Shown here: positions 35,214-43,799 of the stretch, in pieces
Numbering within the stretch: the first letter of the stretch is position 1
How the letters are laid out: each line of letters begins with the position of its first letter
NCBI RefSeq assembly: GCF_018986435.1
Contig: NZ_JAHMIN010000040.1
Coordinates: 1-53,809 of the forward strand
Origin: Hahella sp. HN01
GTDB lineage: Bacteria > Pseudomonadota > Gammaproteobacteria > Pseudomonadales > Oleiphilaceae
DNA: 53,809 nucleotides
Direction of reading: 5' to 3'
Notes under the pieces: generated by a model
Databases searched by the model: none
What the model saw: only the letters and a program-made list of their open reading frames with translations
Told to the model about the DNA's origin: nothing
Position numbers and translations under genes: made by a program

Positions 35214-35217
35214 TTAA
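35122..35217 (+). CDS. possible mini-protein (31 aa)
   Basis: A very short frame starting at GTG 35122, seven bases after a near-perfect Shine-Dalgarno AAGGAGG. It reads MNRDREREEKAAEGANAP at the start and ends VSQDA. An ATG at 35116 is only one base from the ribosome site, so the GTG is the better start. An AT-rich palindrome just upstream could hold promoter elements. The stop overlaps the end of the converging AhpD-like gene. The peptide is highly charged and has no known family. Confidence 0.3.
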   Translation: MNRDREREEKAAEGANAPAAQVWIRPVSQDA

Positions 35218-35675
35218 GAGTACTGCCCTACCTGATAATCACCGGGAGTATATGCAAAAGACTTCGCCAGGCGGTTCCAACTGTTGATCTGCGCGATAGC
35301 CAGAGCAAGGTTCGCCGCCTGCGCATGCCCAAACAGGCCGATCACTTTTTCCATCAAGGCGTCCTCCACTTTCTGCTCCGCCACCAGAGTCAATGTCTCT
35401 GTCAGCGCCAGCGCCGCCCGCTCCTTGTCATCAAAGCAAGCCATTTCCCGCCACACTGCGACAGCGTTCAACTTCAAAGGGTCGACGCCAGCCGCCACCG
35501 CATCCTTATAGTGCATGTCGACACAGTAAGCGCAGCCGTTAATCTGCGACGCCCGCAGGCGCACCAGTTCCAGCAACTCTTCTGCGAGACCGGTTCCGCG
35601 TACGTAGCTTTCCACCGCCATCATCGCGGCGTACAGGGGTTTGGGGATTTCAGCCAGGGCGATACGAGTGCTCAT
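35214..35675 (-). CDS. AhpD-like carboxymuconolactone decarboxylase family protein
   Basis: A 153-residue all-helical protein with the redox-active pair in NGCAYCVDMHYKDA (Cys-x-x-Cys with a nearby His). This motif marks alkylhydroperoxidase AhpD-like proteins, which reduce peroxides or act in related thiol chemistry. Three consecutive ATG codons (35681, 35678, 35675) follow AGAAGGAA; the third has the best spacing. It is divergent from the LysR regulator, which probably controls it. Confidence 0.87.
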   Translation of the reverse strand: MSTRIALAEIPKPLYAAMMAVESYVRGTGLAEELLELVRLRASQINGCAYCVDMHYKDAVAAGVDPLKLNAVAVWREMACFDDKERAALALTETLTLVAEQKVEDALMEKVIGLFGHAQAANLALAIAQINSWNRLAKSFAYTPGDYQVGQYS

Positions 35676-35773
35676 CATCATGTTCCTTCTATTAGTTAAC
35701 GATATCGGCTTTAGCCATGGGCATTATCAATCTATGCAAAAAACTTAGGAATAAGACCTATAATCAAATCTGT

Positions 35774-35790
35774 TTTGCATAAATTGCAAA
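35774..35790. promoter_or_regulatory. LysR-type operator candidate
   Basis: TTTGCA-TAAAT-TGCAAA, a perfect inverted repeat of the T-N11-A kind, about 35 bases upstream of the lysR start and about 100 upstream of the AhpD-like gene. Confidence 0.5.
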
Positions 35791-35824
35791 GCCGACCATT
35801 TTCCGTCAACGGTAAAATACACCT

Positions 35825-36718
35825 ATGCTCGACGAACTCAAAACCTTCATCAAATGCTGTGAATGCGGCAGCTTCTCCGCCGCCGGCAAGGCGCTGGTGT
35901 TATCTCCCTCATCCGTCTCCCGGCAAATCGACAATCTGGAGGCCAAGCTGCAGACCAAGCTTTTCCAGCGCACGACGAGACAGCTTATTCTCAGTGATGA
36001 AGGCCACTTTTTCCTCAAGCGTGCGGAAGACATTCTCGCGCTGGTCGACGACACCATTGCATCCTTACGCCAACAGCACAGCGAACCAGAGGGCCGCTTG
36101 CGCATTTCAGTGTTCGATAGCTACGGCAGATTACGCATCGCTCCCCTGCTGCCGCAATTCCTCGCGCTTTATCCCAAAGTCAGCATCGACATTGAGCTGG
36201 AAAATCAGATGGTGGATCTGTATCGGGACGCCGTGGACATCGCCATACGCATCGGCCCGCCGGAAGACTCACGGCTTAAAGCCAAGAAATTGACCGACGG
36301 CCGCACACTGTTATGCGCCAGCCCGGAGTACGTGCAAAGGTTTGGCTCACCACAAACACCCGACGAACTGGCGCAACATAACTGTCTACTGATCAGTCGC
36401 GGACGCCGTCAGGCCTGGTGGCACTTTCGCAAGGGCCAGGAGTATCGTCGCGTGCAGGTGCAAGGCTCCATCCGCTCCGCCGGCGGCACGCCGCTACTGG
36501 AATGCGCGCTACAAGGCGCGGGGGTCACGCTGCTCACACAATGGTCGATGCAGCCCTATATAGATGAAGGACGTTTACTGCAGTTGCTGCCGCAATGGGA
36601 CGCCTCGCTCTATGCGGAAAAAAGCGCCGAGATTTATGCGGTCTACATTGATAACCACTACATGCGGCCGGCTATTCGGGCTTTTTTGGACTTTCTTGGC
36701 GCTCAAATCCCCCAATAG
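35825..36718 (+). CDS. LysR-family transcriptional regulator
   Basis: A 297-residue regulator. The N-terminal winged helix (about residues 1-60) has GSFSAAGKALVLSPSSVSRQID and NLEAKLQTKLFQRTTRQ. The effector-binding region spans about 90-290. It is divergent from the AhpD-like gene with a palindromic site in between, the classic LysR arrangement. The effector is unknown; an oxidative or electrophile signal would fit the neighbour. Confidence 0.92.
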   Translation: MLDELKTFIKCCECGSFSAAGKALVLSPSSVSRQIDNLEAKLQTKLFQRTTRQLILSDEGHFFLKRAEDILALVDDTIASLRQQHSEPEGRLRISVFDSYGRLRIAPLLPQFLALYPKVSIDIELENQMVDLYRDAVDIAIRIGPPEDSRLKAKKLTDGRTLLCASPEYVQRFGSPQTPDELAQHNCLLISRGRRQAWWHFRKGQEYRRVQVQGSIRSAGGTPLLECALQGAGVTLLTQWSMQPYIDEGRLLQLLPQWDASLYAEKSAEIYAVYIDNHYMRPAIRAFLDFLGAQIPQ

Positions 36719-36816
36719 GGCCCTTCACCGAAAGATAAAAAAACGCCGGCAAGCGACTTTCATCGAATAATACCCTCAATTTTTTCCGTTCCTTCCTCTT
36801 CGCGTTCTTTGTCCCC

Positions 36817-36852
36817 GTGAACTAATCGGCGCCTTTGTCCCAATTAGTTCAC
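36817..36852. repeat. 10-base inverted repeat upstream of the second Ig-like gene
   Basis: GTGAACTAAT (36817-36826) and ATTAGTTCAC (36843-36852), perfect, 16 bases apart. It could be a regulator site or a hairpin. It lies in the 288-base gap after lysR. Confidence 0.5.
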
Positions 36853-36893
36853 ATATCCCAAATGGACTATTTCTCAGTTCAAAAAATAGCCAA

Positions 36894-36933
36894 TTTTTTG
36901 ACGCATTTTTGTACATTTTATGTGCGTTTTACA
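36894..36933 (+). promoter_or_regulatory. upstream element shared with gene 15036
   Basis: TTTTTTGACG (36894-36903), 21 bases, then CGTTTTACA (36925-36933). The same two blocks with identical spacing occur at 14932-14971 in front of the paralogous gene. Confidence 0.5.
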
Positions 36934-37006
36934 ACTTTTGACTAAAAATTAATCCGTAGAATGGCCCCATCAGTTACGAATCACCATTCATCTGGGGAAT
37001 AACAAC

Positions 37007-37849
37007 ATGACTACTACTACCAAATTTACAGCAAAAGTTTTCAGCGTCATTCTGGCTAGCGGCCTGTTGGCCCAACTGGCTCCCATGGCGGAAGCCGCTT
37101 CCTGGAAGCGCTCTAACGACACACAAGTCAGCACTAAGGGTTCCTGGAAAAAGACCACAGACGTCACGACTACTGACACCTCTACTACAAGTAGCTCTAC
37201 TACTGACACGTCTACGACTAGCACTTCCAGCACTGACAGCTCTACTGCTACGGACACTTCCACAACCACCACTGTTGCGGATACCTCCACCAGCAGCGCG
37301 GCCACCACGGAACAACAAACCGTAGCGGTAGACATCAACATTACTTTCCAACCGATGTCTCAGTACGTGTCAGTCAACAACCTGACCACGTTGAACGTCT
37401 CCGCCACTGGCAGCGGAACTCTGGCTTACCAATGGCGTAAGAACGGCGTGGCTATCCCAGACGCGGTTAAGTCTTACTACGATATCAGCGCCGCCACCAT
37501 GGACGACCAGGGGATCTATGATGTCATCGTCTCCAACAGCACAGGCTCCGTGGTCAGCAACAGTGCGCAAGTCACTGTGTTCGTAGACAGAACCGCCAAC
37601 ATGTTCTGGCAGCCGCCCACTACTCGCGAAGACGGCAGCGCGCTAGCTCTGGAAGACATCTCAGGCTACCGCATCTACGTCACTAACGACGCTGGCTCCC
37701 TGGAAGCGACTTATAACGTGCCCGCCGGCCAGTACTATCACTACTTCGATAACCTGGAAACCGGCACGCACTACTTCACCATTACCGCCATCGACACCAG
37801 CGGTACGGAAAGCGACTTCTCTAATCTGATGAGCAAAACGATCTTCTAA
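37007..37849 (+). CDS. secreted protein with Ig-like and fibronectin-like domains
   Basis: A 280-residue paralogue of the lipoprotein at 15036. The signal peptide ends near APMAEA (about residue 31) and has no lipobox, so this copy should be released or remain in the periplasm. A Ser/Thr-rich linker of repeated T-D-T-S-type units covers about residues 50-108. The Ig-like domain (LAYQWRKNGVAI ... GIYDVIVSNSTGSV) and the fibronectin-like end match the other copy. It also ends ESDFSNLMSKTIF. Upstream elements are shared too. The function is unknown; a matrix or surface role is likely. Confidence 0.8.
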   Translation: MTTTTKFTAKVFSVILASGLLAQLAPMAEAASWKRSNDTQVSTKGSWKKTTDVTTTDTSTTSSSTTDTSTTSTSSTDSSTATDTSTTTTVADTSTSSAATTEQQTVAVDINITFQPMSQYVSVNNLTTLNVSATGSGTLAYQWRKNGVAIPDAVKSYYDISAATMDDQGIYDVIVSNSTGSVVSNSAQVTVFVDRTANMFWQPPTTREDGSALALEDISGYRIYVTNDAGSLEATYNVPAGQYYHYFDNLETGTHYFTITAIDTSGTESDFSNLMSKTIF

Positions 37850-37875
37850 GCCAACGCTTAACAAGATCAGCAAAC

Positions 37876-37912
37876 AAAAAAGCGCAGGCGGATTATCCGC
37901 CTGCGCTTTTTT
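37876..37912. terminator. strong bidirectional terminator
   Basis: AAAAAAGCGCAGGCGGA (37876-37892), loop TTA, TCCGCCTGCGCTTTTTT (37896-37912). Perfect 17-base arms with T-runs on both strands; serves the Ig-like gene and the converging chemoreceptor gene. Confidence 0.92.
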
Positions 37913-37936
37913 CTGTCGAGCTGTCGAGTTGTCGAG
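37913..37936. repeat. three tandem 8-base units
   Basis: CTGTCGAG, CTGTCGAG, TTGTCGAG in direct succession, right after the terminator and before the chemoreceptor stop. Possibly slippage; no function evident. Confidence 0.6.
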
Positions 37937-37944
37937 CCGAAGAT

Positions 37945-39690
37945 TTAAAACTTGAAGAGTCCAACCGCCGTGCGGATATCGCTACTGACCTCGTTTAACC
38001 TTGATGACATATCCGTGGTGGCTTCCGCCAATCCGTTGATCTCATTGGTTTGACCGCTCAGGTTATCAATGCTGCGGTCAATGCTCTGCACCGCTTCGCA
38101 CTGCTCCGCCGTCGCCTGGGCCACTTGATGATTCAGCTCATGCATACGCGCCACCGCGTCGGAGATGGCCTCCAGGGCTTTGCGACAGTCATCGATCTTC
38201 GCCACGCTGAGCTTGCTCTCGTTCAGGCTGACGCCGATTTCACCTACCGCGCTCTCCGCATCCCGTTGAAGGTTTTGCACCACTTCCTGTATTTCCGTGG
38301 TCGATTCATTGGTGCGCTTGGCCAGACTCCGCACCTCATCCGCCACCACCGCGAAACCACGCCCCAACTCGCCGGCCCGAGCCGCTTCAATCGCCGCGTT
38401 CAACGCCAGCAAGTTGGTTTGCTCGGAAATGCCGCGAATCACATCCAGCACGCCGCCAATGGACTCGGTGCGCTGCGCCAGTTTGCCAATGACTTCGCTG
38501 GCGCTCTGAATGCGGTTGGCAAGGTCTTCGATTGAGCGCACCGACGCCGCCATCGCACTGCGTCCCGCTTCTGTGAGGTCGGTCACCTCTTCCGCAATAT
38601 GCGCGGCGCTGTCCGTCGTCTCCTGAATGCCTTTTGCCGTCGCGGTCATCTCGTTGGTCGCCGCCGCCACCATGGAGGTTTCCGCCTGTTGCTGATTGAC
38701 TTGGTCCGCCAGTTTCAAACTGCCGTCAGCCCCTTCCGCCGCCACGCCCTGCAACACTTCGGTCGCCTTGCCGACATCGCTGATCAGGCTGCGGAATTTG
38801 AGCAGCATACGGTCAAGGGCCTCAGTGATATCCTGCAATTCATCTGAGTTGTCATAATCGATGGTGCGGGTCAGATCATTCTGCGCTTCGATGTCGGAAA
38901 TCACCCGAGTCACTTTGCGCACCGGGCGCACGACCGACCAGATGAAGAAAGCGCCCAATAACAGACAGGAGATCACCATAAAACCAAGCCCGACCAGACT
39001 CGCCCGACGCGCATCTTCTACGGCGCCGCCAATCGACAAGGCGCCCTCCTGCACCAGACTGCCCTGATGCGCGACCTTATCGGCCGCCGACGCCACGCCT
39101 TCCGCCGAGGTTTTCTGCGCCATCTCGTACTCGCCGCGAATCTGGTTCAGCATAGTGATGAATTTAATGGCCTCGCCCCGCGCCCGTTCGCTCATGGACT
39201 TACCCATGCTCATGGAGCGCTCCTCGTAGAACCCGAACATTCTCACTGCGAAGCCCTGATACCGGTCCAACGCATCCTGAATCTTTTTGAAACGCTCCTC
39301 TCGCTCGGGATCATTCGCAGCCAGATCCGCCAGCATTTTTTTAACCCGACCGTAGGTGGTTTCGCCCAGGCTCAATGAATTGCGGTCCGCCGCCAGAGAG
39401 GCGTGGAAAAACCAGTACTGCAACTCGCTCAACAACAACTGCGCCTGGGTAATCGCCGCCACCCTGTCATAGATTTTCTGCTGCTCCCCCATCAACTGGT
39501 TCTGCTCACGCACCAACTCGTTCTGCGCGTCAATGCTTTGCAACTGCACAGAGACCGTGTCGGATATTTCGCTGATGCGGAGATTCAAAAAATAGGATGA
39601 CGTCGCCGAGATAAGAATAAAGACCAGGAACAACAGGATAACGCGCGCCTTAATGGTCATTAACAAGCGCAATGACGTAGGTAACTTCAT
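37945..39690 (-). CDS. methyl-accepting chemotaxis protein
   Basis: A 581-residue transmembrane chemoreceptor. The first membrane helix is about residues 16-36 ([20 protein letters not shown]). A periplasmic helical bundle spans about 37-232, and the second helix about 233-255 ([20 protein letters not shown]). The HAMP domain is at about 257-310. The signalling domain contains the conserved hairpin tip [20 protein letters not shown] and [17 protein letters not shown]. There is no C-terminal CheR-binding pentapeptide. The ATG at 39690 has GAGGTTGG upstream. The ligand is unknown. Confidence 0.93.
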   Translation of the reverse strand: MKLPTSLRLLMTIKARVILLFLVFILISATSSYFLNLRISEISDTVSVQLQSIDAQNELVREQNQLMGEQQKIYDRVAAITQAQLLLSELQYWFFHASLAADRNSLSLGETTYGRVKKMLADLAANDPEREERFKKIQDALDRYQGFAVRMFGFYEERSMSMGKSMSERARGEAIKFITMLNQIRGEYEMAQKTSAEGVASAADKVAHQGSLVQEGALSIGGAVEDARRASLVGLGFMVISCLLLGAFFIWSVVRPVRKVTRVISDIEAQNDLTRTIDYDNSDELQDITEALDRMLLKFRSLISDVGKATEVLQGVAAEGADGSLKLADQVNQQQAETSMVAAATNEMTATAKGIQETTDSAAHIAEEVTDLTEAGRSAMAASVRSIEDLANRIQSASEVIGKLAQRTESIGGVLDVIRGISEQTNLLALNAAIEAARAGELGRGFAVVADEVRSLAKRTNESTTEIQEVVQNLQRDAESAVGEIGVSLNESKLSVAKIDDCRKALEAISDAVARMHELNHQVAQATAEQCEAVQSIDRSIDNLSGQTNEINGLAEATTDMSSRLNEVSSDIRTAVGLFKF

Positions 39691-39870
39691 GACCAACCTC
39701 TACAAATTTATTTTTTTGGTGCGTAACCAACTAAGTATAGACGGCGCATGAAGGCTTAACCGGCGCAACTGTAATATGTTGTTGCAGGCGCGGCGACACT
39801 GTGAGCGGAGTCAAGCTGCGCCGGGGTTCTGGCGTAAAAGAGGAATCGGTTTACGGAGAGCGAAGAGAAC

Positions 39871-39900
39871 AGGAAAAGGAACGGGCGCAGCGCGCCCTTT
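39871..39900 (-). terminator. terminator after the FAH-family hydrolase
   Basis: GGGCGC (39883-39888), AGC, GCGCCC (39892-39897). On the minus strand it is followed by a T/C-rich run with TTTT. It is just past the stop at 39905. Confidence 0.5.
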
Positions 39901-39904
39901 CCTA

Positions 39905-40558
39905 TCAAGCGACGGTAGTGGCGACATCCAGACCAAGGGACAAAGACAGCTCCACGCGGTCGCCGGATTGCAGACGACCGACGCCGGCCGGCGTGCCGGT
40001 AAGCGCCACATCGCCAGGCATCAGTGTGAAATGCGAGGACATATAGGCCAGGAGAGGCGCTATTGCGGTGATCATGTCCGACGCTTTGCCATCCTGACGC
40101 AGCTCGCCGTTCAGATACATGCTGAAATTCAGGTCGGCGAGGTCGTCCTCCGCCGTCACGGAAACGAAATCCGACAACGGGCAGGCGCCGTCAAAGCTCT
40201 TGGCGATTTCCCAGGGGAGGCCTTTTTCCTTCAGAGCGGATTGCAGGTCGCGTCGGGTCAGATCCAGAGCCAGGCCAACGCCGATGACGGCGCTGCGCGC
40301 CTCCTGTGGGGTCGCGTTTTTCAACGGTTTGCCGATAAGCAGGGCGATTTCCGTTTCATAGTGCACATCCCCCTCCGGAATAACCAGGGGACCCCGCATC
40401 TCCACCACCGCAGTACTCGGCTTGATGAACAGAATGGGCGTGGTCGGCACCGGGTTGTTTAACTCCCGGGCGTGCTCGGCGTAATTACGTCCTACGCACA
40501 CCACTTTACCGATCTGACTCTCAAAATCGCCGCCGCCAATAAAACGCGCCTTGACCAT
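39905..40558 (-). CDS. fumarylacetoacetate hydrolase (FAH) family protein
   Basis: A 217-residue enzyme of the FAH fold (YcgM/FAHD1-like), acting on acylpyruvates or oxaloacetate. Motifs are VVCVGRNYAEHARELNN, the metal-ligand region VHYETEIALLIGK, GLALDLTRRDLQ and MPGDVALTGTPAGVG. It is the second gene after D-2-hydroxyglutarate dehydrogenase (22-base gap, same strand). The pair may link dicarboxylate or keto-acid clean-up. The ribosome site is CGGAG nine bases from the ATG. The precise substrate is uncertain. Confidence 0.88.
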   Translation of the reverse strand: MVKARFIGGGDFESQIGKVVCVGRNYAEHARELNNPVPTTPILFIKPSTAVVEMRGPLVIPEGDVHYETEIALLIGKPLKNATPQEARSAVIGVGLALDLTRRDLQSALKEKGLPWEIAKSFDGACPLSDFVSVTAEDDLADLNFSMYLNGELRQDGKASDMITAIAPLLAYMSSHFTLMPGDVALTGTPAGVGRLQSGDRVELSLSLGLDVATTVA

Positions 40559-40580
40559 AGCAAACGCTCCGTTTTCCCGT

Positions 40581-41984
40581 TTAGATATCCAGCACTTTGC
40601 CGGGGTTCATCACATTGTTGGGATCAAACGCCACCTTGATCGCCTTCAGGTAAGCGATTTCTTCCGGAGCGCGGGTGTATTGCAGATAGTCCTTTTTCAG
40701 CAAGCCCACGCCATGCTCGGCGGAAACGCTGCCTTGATGGCGCTGCACCGTTTCAAACACCTGGGTGTTCACTTCTTCACACTTCGCGAAGAACTCTTCT
40801 TTAGCCAGACCTTCCGGCTTCAGAATATTCAAGTGCAGGTTGCCGTCGCCGATGTGGCCGAACCAGATGATCTCGAAATCCGGGTAACGACTGGCGACGA
40901 TGTCGTCGATTTCAGTCAGGAATTCAGGCACCTTGCTGGGAACGACAGAAATATCGTTCTTGTAAGGCGTGAACTTGGAAATGGTTTCGGAAATATCTTC
41001 ACGCAGACGCCACAGATTCTTAGCCTGGGTTTCGCTCTGGCTGATGACGCCATCCACCACCCAGCCGTTTTCCATGCACTCTTCGAAAACGCCCATGGCT
41101 TCTTCCAGGGTTTCTTCCGTCAGCGATTCAAACTCCAGCAATGCGTAAAACGGCGCTTCCCCTTCGAAAGGAGCCGTCACATCACCGTTAGCCAGCACAT
41201 GGCGCAACGCTTTGTCGGAGAAAAATTCGAATGCGGTCAGGTCGATGCGGCGGGAGAACGCCTGCAATACATCCATCACGTGATTGAAGTGGCTCAGGCC
41301 GAGCACCAGCACCGTGAGGTTTTTAGGCTGACGGGTCAGCTTCATGGTGGCTTCGGTGATAAAGCCCAAAGTGCCTTCGGCGCCAATAAACAGATGGCGC
41401 AGATCATAGCCGGTGTTGTTCTTGGCCAGACCTTTGTTGAGTTCGAGAATATCGCCCTTGCCGGTGACCACTTTCAGGCCGGCCACCCAATCGCGGCTCA
41501 TGCCCCAGCGGATCACCTTGATGCCGCCGGCGTTGGTGGACAGGTTGCCGCCGATCTGGCTGGAGCCGGCGGAGGCGAAATCCACCGGGTAAAACAGTCC
41601 CTGCTCCTCGGCGAAGCTCTGCAGTTGCTCGGTAATGACTCCGGCCTGACAGACGACAGTACGGTCGGCGGGATTGAAGTCGCTGACCTTGTTCATGGCG
41701 TCGAACGCCACCACCACCTCACCGGAGGCCGCCACCGCGCCGGCGCTCAGCCCCGTGCGGCCGCCTGACGGCACCAGGGCGAAGCCCATTTCATTGGCCG
41801 CCAGCACTATCGCCTGCACTTCTTCCGTGGTTTTGGGCAACACGACAGCCACGGGATCGGGCTCGTATTTTTTGGTCCAGTCCTTGCCGTACGCCTGCAA
41901 GGAATCCGCGTCCGTCAACACTTTGCCGGAGACGACAATGGCCTTAAGCCTCTCAACGATCTGTTCCGCCGCAACCTTACTCAT
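40581..41984 (-). CDS. FAD-linked D-2-hydroxyglutarate dehydrogenase
   Basis: A 467-residue flavoprotein of the D-lactate/D-2-hydroxyglutarate dehydrogenase family. The FAD-binding half has VPSGGRTGLSAGAV and PVDFASAGSSQIGGNLSTNAGG. The C-terminal half has the metal/substrate motif GHIGDGNLHLN and AEHGVGLLKKDYL. It is divergent from serA. In Pseudomonas, a D-2-hydroxyglutarate dehydrogenase removes the D-2-hydroxyglutarate that SerA forms while regenerating NAD, and this pairing is the main reason for the call. The start is the ATG at 41984 (MSKVAAEQ). D-lactate dehydrogenase is the alternative. Confidence 0.85.
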   Translation of the reverse strand: MSKVAAEQIVERLKAIVVSGKVLTDADSLQAYGKDWTKKYEPDPVAVVLPKTTEEVQAIVLAANEMGFALVPSGGRTGLSAGAVAASGEVVVAFDAMNKVSDFNPADRTVVCQAGVITEQLQSFAEEQGLFYPVDFASAGSSQIGGNLSTNAGGIKVIRWGMSRDWVAGLKVVTGKGDILELNKGLAKNNTGYDLRHLFIGAEGTLGFITEATMKLTRQPKNLTVLVLGLSHFNHVMDVLQAFSRRIDLTAFEFFSDKALRHVLANGDVTAPFEGEAPFYALLEFESLTEETLEEAMGVFEECMENGWVVDGVISQSETQAKNLWRLREDISETISKFTPYKNDISVVPSKVPEFLTEIDDIVASRYPDFEIIWFGHIGDGNLHLNILKPEGLAKEEFFAKCEEVNTQVFETVQRHQGSVSAEHGVGLLKKDYLQYTRAPEEIAYLKAIKVAFDPNNVMNPGKVLDI

Positions 41985-42352
41985 AGGATTTCTCAACAAC
42001 ACCTTGTAATCAGCGTCCGGAAAACCGCGCCGCCACTGCGCGCGCAGCCTTTTCCCACATGCCGTGGAGAGACATCGGTCAACCGGCGATTTATATGAAT
42101 ATGCGAGTTCAAAAAGCGGCGATTATGGTATCATACGCGCCCTGCGCTGTAGATCCCTGATGCGATTTATGTCTGAATCCGGGGTTTGGTCACCAACAGC
42201 AGAGCCCAAAATGCTAAGCGCCAGTGGCGGAGTTTGTCGGCGCCGTTCCCAGCCTGAAAAATAGAATAACGATGGAGGCGGCCCGGGAAGCCTTTCTGTT
42301 TAAGAACTTAGCGGCGGAAATAAGTGCGATTACACAAAAGGTCCGAACCGAT
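41985..42352. promoter_or_regulatory. divergent region between D-2-hydroxyglutarate dehydrogenase and serA
   Basis: About 370 bases. A candidate serA promoter is GTTCAA (42107-42112), 16 bases, TATCAT (42129-42134), which leaves a leader of more than 200 bases. An in-frame extension of serA through the leader is open but unlike SerA. I saw no known riboswitch. Confidence 0.45.
42107..42134 (+). promoter_or_regulatory. candidate sigma-70 promoter of serA
   Basis: -35 GTTCAA and -10 TATCAT with a 16-base spacer in the AT-rich part of the divergent region. Confidence 0.4.
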
Positions 42353-43582
42353 ATGACACAGACGTCCTTAGACAAGAGCAAGATCAAGTTCCTTCTTCTC
42401 GAAGGTGTGCACCAGTCTGCGATAGACACCCTGCAAGCGGCTGGCTACACCAATATCGAGTATCACAAGGGCTCCCTGCCCGAACAGGAACTGAAAGAAC
42501 GCATCGCTGACGCTCACTTCATCGGAATACGCTCCCGCACCCAGCTCACTGAAAGCGTGCTGGAAGAAGCGAAAAAGCTGATTGCGATCGGCTGTTTCTG
42601 TATCGGAACCAATCAGGTCGACCTTGACGCAGCGCTGGCGAAAGGCGTCGCCGTCTTCAACGCCCCCTACTCCAATACCCGCTCTGTCGCCGAACTGGTG
42701 CTGGCGGAAGCCATTCTGCTGCTGCGCGGCATTCCTGAGAAAAACGCGTCGGCGCACCGCGGCGGCTGGTTGAAACACGCGAAGGACAGCTATGAAATTC
42801 GCGGCAAAAACCTGGGCATTGTCGGTTACGGCAGCATCGGCGCGCAGTTGAGCATCATGGCGGAAGCCATGGGGATGAAAGTCTACTTCTACGACGTTTC
42901 CACCAAACTGCCCCTGGGCAACGCCACACAAGTGGACAGCCTGAAAGAGTTGCTGGCCATCAGCGACATCGTCACGCTGCACGTGCCGGAAACTCACAGC
43001 ACCAAAGACATGATGGGCGCAGCGGAATTCGAGGCGATGAAGGACAAGAGCATCTTCATCAACGCTTCCCGCGGCACTGTGGTGGATATCGACGCCCTGG
43101 CGGACGCGTTGCGCGCCAAGAAGCTGCTCGGCGCCGCGATCGACGTATTCCCGGTGGAGCCTCGCTCCAATGACGAAGAGTTCGTCTCTCCCCTGCGCGA
43201 GTTCGACAACGTCATTCTGACGCCTCATGTCGGCGGCAGCACCATGGAAGCCCAGGAAAACATCGGTCGCGAAGTCGGCGAGAAGCTGGCCAAGTACAGC
43301 GACACCGGCGCCACCGTAACATCCGTCAACTTCCCGGAAGTGTCTCTGCCTTCGCATCCGCAGAACCATCGCTTGCTGCACATCCACGAAAACGTGCCGG
43401 GCGTGCTGTCCGAGATCAACAGCGTGTTCTCCGACAACGGCATCAACATCTGCGGTCAGTACCTGCAGACCAACGATAAAGTCGGTTATGTGGTCGTGGA
43501 CGTGAACAAGGATTACAGCGATCTGGCGCTGCAAAAACTCAAGTCCGTCAAAGGCACCATTCGCTGCCGCGTGTTGTTCTAA
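42353..43582 (+). CDS. serA: D-3-phosphoglycerate dehydrogenase
   Basis: A 409-residue enzyme for the first step of serine synthesis (3-phosphoglycerate to 3-phosphohydroxypyruvate, NAD). The Rossmann motif is LGIVGYGSIGAQLSIMAE. Catalytic residues lie in INASRGTVVDI (Arg), VEPRSNDEEF (Glu) and LTPHVGGSTMEAQ (His). A C-terminal ACT domain (about residues 338-409) should bind serine for feedback control. The length matches E. coli SerA (410), which fixes the start at 42353 (MTQTSLDKSKIKFLLLEG). It is divergent from D-2-hydroxyglutarate dehydrogenase. Confidence 0.95.
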   Translation: MTQTSLDKSKIKFLLLEGVHQSAIDTLQAAGYTNIEYHKGSLPEQELKERIADAHFIGIRSRTQLTESVLEEAKKLIAIGCFCIGTNQVDLDAALAKGVAVFNAPYSNTRSVAELVLAEAILLLRGIPEKNASAHRGGWLKHAKDSYEIRGKNLGIVGYGSIGAQLSIMAEAMGMKVYFYDVSTKLPLGNATQVDSLKELLAISDIVTLHVPETHSTKDMMGAAEFEAMKDKSIFINASRGTVVDIDALADALRAKKLLGAAIDVFPVEPRSNDEEFVSPLREFDNVILTPHVGGSTMEAQENIGREVGEKLAKYSDTGATVTSVNFPEVSLPSHPQNHRLLHIHENVPGVLSEINSVFSDNGINICGQYLQTNDKVGYVVVDVNKDYSDLALQKLKSVKGTIRCRVLF

Positions 43583-43645
43583 GCATCCCGTACAGCGAAA
43601 CTCGACGCCGCTCGCACTGATCATGTGATCGAAACGGGGGCGTCA

Positions 43646-43680
43646 AAAAAACGGGCGCGGTGGATAACCATCGCGCCCTA
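43646..43680. terminator. terminator-like hairpin after serA
   Basis: GGGCGCG (43653-43659) pairs with CGCGCCC (43672-43678). The downstream T content on the plus strand is weak, while six A (43645-43650) flank the other side, so it is at best a weak serA terminator. Confidence 0.45.
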
Positions 43681-43781
43681 GCTTCTTCTCAGAGAGATGA
43701 CTGTCAGTCCCCACCCGTCGTATCTCCTGTCTCAGCTTCAGTTATACGCCTCCCACTCCCCTCCGACTATCCACAGTCCCG

Positions 43782-43799
43782 CCTAAACCAAAGTTTAGG
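43782..43799. promoter_or_regulatory. operator-like repeat TAAAC-N4-GTTTAGG, copy 1
   Basis: Perfect CCTAAAC-CAAA-GTTTAGG, 7-base arms. The core TAAAC-N4-GTTTAGG recurs at 46554-46569 between the kinase and fusion genes. Likely bound by the LuxR-type regulator or another common regulator. Confidence 0.5.

Noticed and set aside
37160-37290. Short repeats in the Ser/Thr-rich linker, first taken for a CRISPR-like or satellite array
   Set aside because: They are in-frame codons for a T/S/D-rich linker without regular spacers.
42224-42352. N-terminal extension of serA
   Set aside because: The family length and conserved start favour 42353; the extension does not resemble SerA.
42368-43624. A 418-codon open frame on the minus strand
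   Set aside because: It is the antisense of serA; no domain, no ribosome site.
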